DNA from: LDYB01 sp037442385
GTDB lineage: Bacteria > Armatimonadota > Fimbriimonadia > Fimbriimonadales > GBS-DC
Length of the DNA stretch: 19,868 bases
Reading direction: 5' to 3'
Assembly (NCBI GenBank): GCA_037442385.1
Contig: JBBIQJ010000030.1
Location: 1-19,868, forward strand
The position numbers and the translations under genes were made by a program. The notes below the pieces were generated by a model, which made no database searches, was not told the origin of the DNA, and worked only from the letters and a program-made list of their open reading frames with translations. Shown here in pieces: positions 15,242 through 19,868 of this stretch (within the stretch, counting starts at the first letter, position 1; each line of letters begins with the position of its first letter).

Positions 15242-15649
15242 ATGCCGCGTTTGAGTTGCTGGCTGGTGCGATGCGCATTACTTCACCTGATAGTGGGTTT
15301 CTCGCTGGGCGCATGGATTCTGGTCGCAAAAGCGCGGGCGCATTACGAGGTTGTAGGTGCGTGGCGTGGGGTTCATGCGGAGATATTGCTGATGGGTTGG
15401 CTCATTCAGCTGGCGATGGGCGTGAGCTACTGGATTTTGCCGCGTGATGACCAGAGTCAGCGTCAGCGTGCCTGGCAAGTGTGGGGCGCGCTTGGTACTC
15501 TGAATCTAGGAGTGGGGCTGAGCGTCTTCGGCATGGGCGCACAGCAGGAGATGGCTCTGTGGGTAGGGCGTCTGCTGGAGTTGGGCAGTGTGCTGCTTTA
15601 TGCGACGGCAGTATTCCCCCGTCTGCGTCGCGCCTCGCGATTGGGGTAA
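15242..15649 (+). CDS. Small four-helix membrane protein, paralogue 2 of 2
   Basis: 135 residues from ATG 15242. The upstream open frame (from 15104) overlaps the previous gene and is not used. GGGAGAAG just before provides the ribosome site. It matches its neighbour at the start (MPRLSCWLVR against MPRWSRWMVR) and in the second helix (GWLIQLAMGVSYWILPR against GWATQMIFGVAYWMFPR), so the two arose by tandem duplication or form a matched pair. Its His45 lies two residues further from the GW than in the first copy, and a glutamate occupies the position of the other's His. It has no close neighbour downstream on the same strand, so it likely closes the operon. Confidence 0.7.
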   Translation: MPRLSCWLVRCALLHLIVGFSLGAWILVAKARAHYEVVGAWRGVHAEILLMGWLIQLAMGVSYWILPRDDQSQRQRAWQVWGALGTLNLGVGLSVFGMGAQQEMALWVGRLLELGSVLLYATAVFPRLRRASRLG

Positions 15650-15729
15650 TGGTCGCTGAGCTTTAGAATGGGGCATTCGTCAAACGCGCTGGCTCTGGCC
15701 CTTACCGAGTTGTTGCCTCAAGGGGAGGC

Positions 15730-15805
<76 letters not shown>

Positions 15806-15815
15806 ACTGCGCTTA

Positions 15816-15844
15816 ATTATACCCTATGCGGTGGGGTGAATCAA
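15816..15844 (-). promoter_or_regulatory. Promoter of tRNA-Ala
   Basis: TTGATT (15839-15844) and TATAAT (15816-15821) with a 17-base spacer on the minus strand. The -10 ends ten bases before the mature 5' end, so the precursor leader would be only a few bases. The -35 and most of the spacer lie inside the last codons of the phosphatase gene. Confidence 0.8.
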
Positions 15845-16678
15845 GAGGTTCTCCACCGCATCACCGAGCAGCTCGCCCAGATGGTTCAGCACCCAAGTGG
15901 GGAGCAGTTCCAGCGGGGCGCACTCCACATCGTTGCGTTGCGTAACGCCTGTCAGCACCAGCGCGGAGGGGATATGCAAATGGTTCGCCAGCGCAATATC
16001 GGTGTCCAGGCGGTCGCCCACCAGCAGGGTTGTTTGAGGGTGGATGCGCTGCGCTTGGACTAGGGGCGCCAGGATTTCGGGGTTGGGTTTGCCAATCAGA
16101 ATCGGTTTGCGCCCTGTGGCGGTGGCGATTGCCGCCACGATGGCGCCTGCGCCGGGCAGGAGTCGATGCTCGGCGGGATAAGTGGGGTCCGCGTTGGTGG
16201 CGATGAACCGTGCGCCCTCCAGAATCGCATACTGCGCCTGCGCGAGGCGTGCGTAATCAAAACTCCTGTCGATCCCCACCACGACAGCATCTGGCAGAGT
16301 CTCGTCGGGATTTTGAATAAGCGCGAAGCCGTGGGATGCCAGTTCCTGTTTGAGTCCGGGTTCGCCAATCACGAACAGTCTGGCGTTTGGGAGCGCCTTT
16401 TTGAGATAAAGCGCGGTTGCCCAGCCTGAGGTGATAACCCGATCGGGTGTGGTCGGGATGCCCATCGCGGTAAGCTTGTGGGCATATTGCTCGCGCGTGG
16501 CGCCAGAGTTGTTGGTCAGGAAGAAAATCTGGCGTCCTGCTTCGCGGAGCAGGTTGAGGGTGGCAACCGCGTGCGGCAGGGGCTGATGTCCCCGATAGAC
16601 CACCCCGTCCAGGTCAAAGAGAAAACTTTCGAAGCGGTTTGCCAGCCCCGGCAGCTCTTTCCGTTTCGGTTCCTGCAT
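15824..16678 (-). CDS. HAD-superfamily phosphatase, NagD / phosphoglycolate phosphatase-like
   Basis: 284 residues from ATG 16678; an in-frame TTG (16684) overlaps the upstream stop and would add two. HAD motif I is FLFDLDGVVYRG with nucleophile Asp22 and Asp24, motif II FFLTNNSGATREQY at about 52-65. The cap is the large alpha/beta type (C2) seen in NagD enzymes, motif III includes GKPNPEIL, and motif IV LLVGDRLDTDIALANH supplies the Mg-binding aspartates. It hydrolyses a small phosphate ester such as nucleotide, glycolate or glycerol phosphate; the sequence does not say which. It begins two bases after the stop of the prenyl synthase, so it is the third gene of the quinone operon, and its 3' end carries the tRNA promoter. 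Confidence 0.88.
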   Translation of the reverse strand: MQEPKRKELPGLANRFESFLFDLDGVVYRGHQPLPHAVATLNLLREAGRQIFFLTNNSGATREQYAHKLTAMGIPTTPDRVITSGWATALYLKKALPNARLFVIGEPGLKQELASHGFALIQNPDETLPDAVVVGIDRSFDYARLAQAQYAILEGARFIATNADPTYPAEHRLLPGAGAIVAAIATATGRKPILIGKPNPEILAPLVQAQRIHPQTTLLVGDRLDTDIALANHLHIPSALVLTGVTQRNDVECAPLELLPTWVLNHLGELLGDAVENLLIHPTA

Positions 16679-16680
16679 GC

Positions 16681-17718
16681 TCAATATTTGCGCTCCGTTA
16701 CGAATCGGGCAACCTCCTCTAATGCCGATTTCGCTTGAGAAGGCGCGAGCGGCGCCAGCGCCTCCAGGGCGCTCTGGCGGAAGCGTTCCGCGACCTCCTC
16801 TGCATACTTTAGACTGCCCGTCAGGCGCATTTGTTCTCTAATCTGCAGGAACCGCTCATGCGAAATAGGCTGCCCGAACTCCGTTTCGATTCGGCGGCGC
16901 TCCGATTCGGGCACAGTGGCGTAGTAGTGAATCAGGGGCAGGGTCGCAAACCCCTCGCGAAAATCGGTTCCGTTCGGCTTGCCTGTTGTCTGCGGGTCGC
17001 CCAGGTAGTCCAGAAGGTCGTCGGTAATTTGAAAAGCAATCCCCAGCTGGCGCCCGAACTCTTCTAAGGCGTCCAGCACAGGAGGTTGCGCATCCACCAG
17101 ATAGCCTCCGATACGGCAACAGCCTGCTAAAAACTCGGCGGTTTTACGGCGCACTACTTCCAGGTATTGCGCCTCACTCAGGTTCAACTGGCGTCGGAGG
17201 AACACCTCCGCAACTTCGCCTTCGCTCATCTGGGTGGTAATCTGGGCAACTTGCTGAATAACGCGCAAATCGCCGTCCATCGCCAGATGATACATCGCGC
17301 GCGCGAGGATGAAATCGCCCGACAACACGGTGGCGAGATTGCCGTAGAGTGCATTCGCCGTGGGTTTGCCGCGGCGCGTGAAGGTCTGGTCGATCACATC
17401 GTCATGCACGAGCGTCGCCATATGGATCATCTCCATACTGCCCGCGATACGGGCGAGCCGTTGCACGCCTGCGTGCCCGTTGCGATAGAGGGCGCCGAAT
17501 TGTTCAGGCGCGGCAGAGTAGGCGCTTAGAATCACCATCGCGGGGCGCAGGCGCTTGCCGCCCGCCGACAGCAAATGGCGCGTCAGCGCCGTAAACTCCG
17601 GGATGTTCGTCTCCGATTGCTCTATCAAAAACGCCTCCACTGCCTCCATCTCAGGCAGAATCGGCGCCAGCATTTCTGGCACATTAATCGTGTGAGGACG
17701 CGCGTAAGAACGAATCAT
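16681..17718 (-). CDS. Long-chain polyprenyl diphosphate synthase
   Basis: 345 residues. It condenses isopentenyl diphosphate onto an allylic primer to make the side chain of the respiratory quinone. Family hallmarks are GGKRLRP (53-59), the first Asp-rich motif HDDVID with D106-D110 and the downstream RRGKPTAN, and the second Asp-rich motif ITDDLLDYLGD (D233-D237). The residues before the first Asp-rich motif are small to medium (Ala101, Thr102), consistent with a long product, but chain length cannot be fixed. Its ATG overlaps the MenG stop as ATGA, a coupling arrangement. The N-terminal part, about 30 residues before EAFLIEQ, is slightly longer than in many homologues. Confidence 0.93.
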   Translation of the reverse strand: MIRSYARPHTINVPEMLAPILPEMEAVEAFLIEQSETNIPEFTALTRHLLSAGGKRLRPAMVILSAYSAAPEQFGALYRNGHAGVQRLARIAGSMEMIHMATLVHDDVIDQTFTRRGKPTANALYGNLATVLSGDFILARAMYHLAMDGDLRVIQQVAQITTQMSEGEVAEVFLRRQLNLSEAQYLEVVRRKTAEFLAGCCRIGGYLVDAQPPVLDALEEFGRQLGIAFQITDDLLDYLGDPQTTGKPNGTDFREGFATLPLIHYYATVPESERRRIETEFGQPISHERFLQIREQMRLTGSLKYAEEVAERFRQSALEALAPLAPSQAKSALEEVARFVTERKY

Positions 17719-18464
17719 GGCTTAACCCCCATATGAACGCACACCACGCCGAAAGTGAGGTCGCGATACCAGACATTCTGGAAGCCCGCTTCACTCATCA
17801 TCTCGGCGATGGCGACTCGGTTCTCATAGTGCCGAATCGACATCGGCAAGTAGAGATAGGCGTCCGCATGACTGAGGCTTCTGCCGATGGCAGGGAGAAT
17901 CGTGAGTGTGTAGAGATCGTACAGTTTGCCCATCAGCAGTCCCTGCGGGCGATTGAGCTCCAGAATGGCTAAACGCCCGCCTGGGTGTAGCACGCGGAAC
18001 ATCTCACGCAGGGCGCGCGGCTTGTCGATCAGGTTGCGCAAGCCGAACGCGATTGTTACCGCCTCAAACTGGTTGTCGGCGAAGGGGAGCTGAAGCGCGT
18101 CGGCTTGAATCCATGTGATGTGGTTCAGCCCGCGCCGCTGGGCTTTGCGCTGACCCTGCTCCAGCATCGGGGCGCAGAAGTCCAGCCCAATCACTTCGCC
18201 TGCAGGGCCTAGATGGCGCGCGATATCGAGTGCGAGGTCGCCCGTGCCTGTGCAGAGGTCTAACACATGGGCGTTTGGCGAGAGGTGTAGCATACGCACC
18301 ACCTGATGGCGCCAGTAGTAGTGGAGCCAGAAGCTGAGAATCGAGTTCAGCAGGTCATAGCGCGGGGCGATGCGTGCGAACATCTCGCGCACATACTGGC
18401 GCCGCTGCTCGTCGTGCCGCGCCCAGATCGGCGGCTCCATCTGCCACTCTGTGCGAGTTTTCAC
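17715..18464 (-). CDS. menG: Demethylmenaquinone methyltransferase (MenG/UbiE)
   Basis: 249 residues. It is an S-adenosylmethionine-dependent C-methyltransferase acting at the last step of menaquinone (or ubiquinone) synthesis. The UbiE signature YDLLNSILSFWLHYYWR is at 36-52, the SAM-binding loop VLDLCTGTGDLALDIA at 67-82, and the signature AFGLRN at 139-144 follows. HADAYLYLP near 199 and the C-terminal FGVVCVHMG also fit. The start is GTG 18464; ATG 18440 is an alternative that would trim eight poorly conserved residues. A TATAAT lies eleven bases before the GTG. Menaquinone is the likelier quinone because no ubiquinone-specific gene is present, though the family is shared. It heads an operon with the prenyl synthase and a phosphatase. 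Confidence 0.93.
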   Translation of the reverse strand: MKTRTEWQMEPPIWARHDEQRRQYVREMFARIAPRYDLLNSILSFWLHYYWRHQVVRMLHLSPNAHVLDLCTGTGDLALDIARHLGPAGEVIGLDFCAPMLEQGQRKAQRRGLNHITWIQADALQLPFADNQFEAVTIAFGLRNLIDKPRALREMFRVLHPGGRLAILELNRPQGLLMGKLYDLYTLTILPAIGRSLSHADAYLYLPMSIRHYENRVAIAEMMSEAGFQNVWYRDLTFGVVCVHMGVKP

Positions 18465-18475
18465 AATCGGAAGTT

Positions 18476-18481
18476 ATTATA
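18476..18481 (-). promoter_or_regulatory. -10 element of the menG operon
   Basis: Perfect TATAAT, preceded by GGG, eleven bases before GTG 18464. It predicts a 5' leader of only about four bases if GTG is used, or about 28 bases if ATG 18440 is. No clear -35. Confidence 0.55.
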
Positions 18482-18539
18482 CCCGCCGAGGAGTTCCACA
18501 CACGCGCCAGCGCCCCTCTCTGTGCCACAACACCACCGC

Positions 18540-18593
18540 TCGCCCGCGGGCAAGGGGCTGGGGATGCAGGCTGGGCATAGATGACCCAGCCCC
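18540..18593. repeat. Palindromic GC-rich repeat in the menG/aldehyde dehydrogenase gap
   Basis: A palindrome GCCCGCGGGC (18542-18551 region) is followed by GGGGCTGGG (18554-18562), which pairs with CCCAGCCCC (18585-18593). GGCTGGG (18569-18575) can pair with the same right arm. The layout recalls dispersed GC palindromes. No T-run follows on either strand, so it is probably not a terminator. Confidence 0.35.
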
Positions 18594-18654
18594 ACGGCGC
18601 GCTCTTAGCAGGACTTCTGACCCGCGAGTCGAAATGGGACTTCAGGAGGCGACG

Positions 18655-19868
18655 ATGCGAACCTACGGGCTGTTTATCGGTGGCGAATGGGTCTCCACTG
18701 CGGAGCGGTATGAGGTGCGCAACCCTGCAAACGGTGAAGTGATTGCCGAGTGCGCCGTTGCGGGCGAACACGAGGTGGATCAGGCGATTCAGGCGGCGTG
18801 GCAGGCGTTCCCCGACTGGGCGGTGCGCTCCTACGAGGAGCGCGGCGAGATTCTGCGGGCTGTTGCTCGACGCTTGCAAGAACGCTTTGAAGAGTTCGCT
18901 TTCGTGGAATCGCAGGAGACAGGGCGCACCATCCGCGAGACGATGGCGCACGACATCCCTGCCTCGGTCAGCGTGTTCGACTACTTCGCCGGAATCGCGC
19001 CCGCGATTCAGGGCGAGACTATCCCTGTGCCGGGCATGTATCTCAACTACACGCGCCGTGAACCCTACGGTGTGGTCGCCGCCATCACCCCGTGGAACTT
19101 CCCCTTGTGGCTGGCGGTGATTAAGATTGCCCCTGCGCTGGTGGCGGGCAACACGATGGTGCTGAAGCCTGCGCCCACCACGCCCCTGACCGCTCTGATG
19201 CTGGCGGAGATTATGGCGGAGGCAGGGCTGCCCCCAGGGGTGTTCAATGTGCTGACTGATCCCACGCCTGGCGCCGTTGGCGATATGCTGACCGCCCACC
19301 CGAAGGTGAGCAAAATCTCGTTCACGGGTTCCACAGCGGTGGGCGTGCGGGTGATGCAGCGCGCGGCGACCCATGTGGCGCCTGTGTCGCTGGAGCTGGG
19401 CGGGAAGTCGCCCTTTATTGTGTTCGCCGACGCCGACTTAGACCGCGCGCTTGCCTATGCCCTACTGGCGAACTACTTCGCGCAGGGGCAGATGTGTACC
19501 GCAGGCTCGCGAATCTTCGTGGAGCGCCCTGTTTACGAAACCTTCCGCGAGCGATTCGTACAGCGCGCACAACGCCTGCAGATTGGCAACCCCCAGGATC
19601 CCCTCACCGAGTTCGGCACGCTCCACAAGCGTGAACAACTCGAAAAAACCCGCCACTATGTGGAGCTGGCAAAACAGGACGGCGCAAAGGTGCTTACAGG
19701 CGGCAACCCCCTCACCGAGCCGCCCTTTGACCGGGGCTTCTACTTTCAGCCGACCGTGCTGGAAGAGGTGGAACCCACCACGCGCGTCGCATGCGATGAA
19801 ATCTTCGGACCCGTGGCGATGCTGATGCCGTTTGAGGGGGAAGAGAAAGCCGTGCGCCTCGCGAATAA
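18655..19868 (+). CDS. Aldehyde dehydrogenase (NAD(P)+-dependent), 3' end outside window
   Basis: 404 complete codons are visible of a family usually near 480-500, so only the C terminus is missing. AGGAGG stands five bases before ATG 18655; an in-frame ATG at 18634 lies before it and is unlikely. The enzyme oxidises an aldehyde to the acid with NAD(P)+. PWNFP (146-150) carries catalytic Asn148, Lys171 lies in VLKPAP, FTGSTAVG (223-230) is the nucleotide loop, Glu247 lies in LELGGKSP and the nucleophile is Cys281 in GQMCTAGSR. EIFGPV (382-387) is present. It resembles the betaine/lactaldehyde/gamma-aminobutyraldehyde group, and the substrate cannot be read off. Pairing with the aldolase/dehydrogenase as a lactaldehyde oxidiser is possible but only an inference. 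The 190-base gap before it holds the menG promoter, a palindrome and the GCAGGA...GTCGAA element. Confidence 0.93.
   Translation, partial: MRTYGLFIGGEWVSTAERYEVRNPANGEVIAECAVAGEHEVDQAIQAAWQAFPDWAVRSYEERGEILRAVARRLQERFEEFAFVESQETGRTIRETMAHDIPASVSVFDYFAGIAPAIQGETIPVPGMYLNYTRREPYGVVAAITPWNFPLWLAVIKIAPALVAGNTMVLKPAPTTPLTALMLAEIMAEAGLPPGVFNVLTDPTPGAVGDMLTAHPKVSKISFTGSTAVGVRVMQRAATHVAPVSLELGGKSPFIVFADADLDRALAYALLANYFAQGQMCTAGSRIFVERPVYETFRERFVQRAQRLQIGNPQDPLTEFGTLHKREQLEKTRHYVELAKQDGAKVLTGGNPLTEPPFDRGFYFQPTVLEEVEPTTRVACDEIFGPVAMLMPFEGEEKAVRLAN

Noticed and set aside
15705..15729. GCCTC/GAGGC hairpin after tRNA-Ala as a terminator
   Set aside because: The stem is only five base pairs and no T-run follows on the minus strand.
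18355..19374. 339-residue minus-strand ORF
   Set aside because: It is antisense to the aldehyde dehydrogenase and overlaps the menG start; composition is shadow-like.

Overview
The window is about 19.9 kb of GC-rich bacterial chromosome carrying ordinary housekeeping and catabolic genes. I see no integrase, transposase, phage gene or CRISPR array. A menaquinone-type operon, a type IV pilus retraction ATPase, C-terminal dockerin-like repeats on a secreted protein and frequent GTG starts fit a free-living, possibly thermophilic, aerobic bacterium. My best guess is a member of Armatimonadota (Fimbriimonadales-like). That rests on the style of the proteins and not on any marker gene, so it is a weak inference.

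Layout. Positions 1-763 (minus) hold the N-terminal part of a glycosyltransferase, cut by the window edge, and a 45-codon Arg/Trp-rich ORF just upstream of it. A secreted propeller-like protein (822-1790, plus) meets recG (1792-3885, minus) tail to tail with one base between them. Upstream of recG is an unrecognised 431-residue protein (3935-5230, minus), divergent from a copper-exporting P-type ATPase (5306-7423, plus). Next comes a secreted repeat protein with a dockerin-like C terminus (7591-9095, minus), broken by an in-frame TGA and a frameshift. A structured 360-base gap with alternative hairpins and a good plus-strand terminator separates it from a bifunctional rhamnulose-phosphate aldolase/dehydrogenase (9462-11522, plus).

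A plus-strand run of six tightly spaced genes follows (11557-15649): a small helical protein, a membrane-anchored protein, a PilT-family ATPase, a polytopic NnrS-like membrane protein and two tandem paralogous membrane proteins of 135-136 residues. On the minus strand lie tRNA-Ala(CGC), with its promoter inside the 3' end of a HAD phosphatase gene, then that phosphatase, a polyprenyl diphosphate synthase and MenG/UbiE, transcribed as menG - synthase - phosphatase. An aldehyde dehydrogenase (18655 to the window end, plus) is cut by the window edge.

Working together: menG and the prenyl synthase make methylated, prenylated quinone. The six-gene run mixes pilus motility with a probable heme/metal membrane module. 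The aldolase/dehydrogenase and the aldehyde dehydrogenase could both act in deoxysugar breakdown (lactaldehyde to lactate), although they are 7 kb apart. Several starts sit 6-8 bases after a -10 hexamer, which suggests that leaderless mRNAs are common here. I found nothing that amounts to a clearly new defence or mobile system. The best leads are the small leaderless ORF, the doubly broken dockerin gene, the switch-like intergenic region and the paralogous membrane module.
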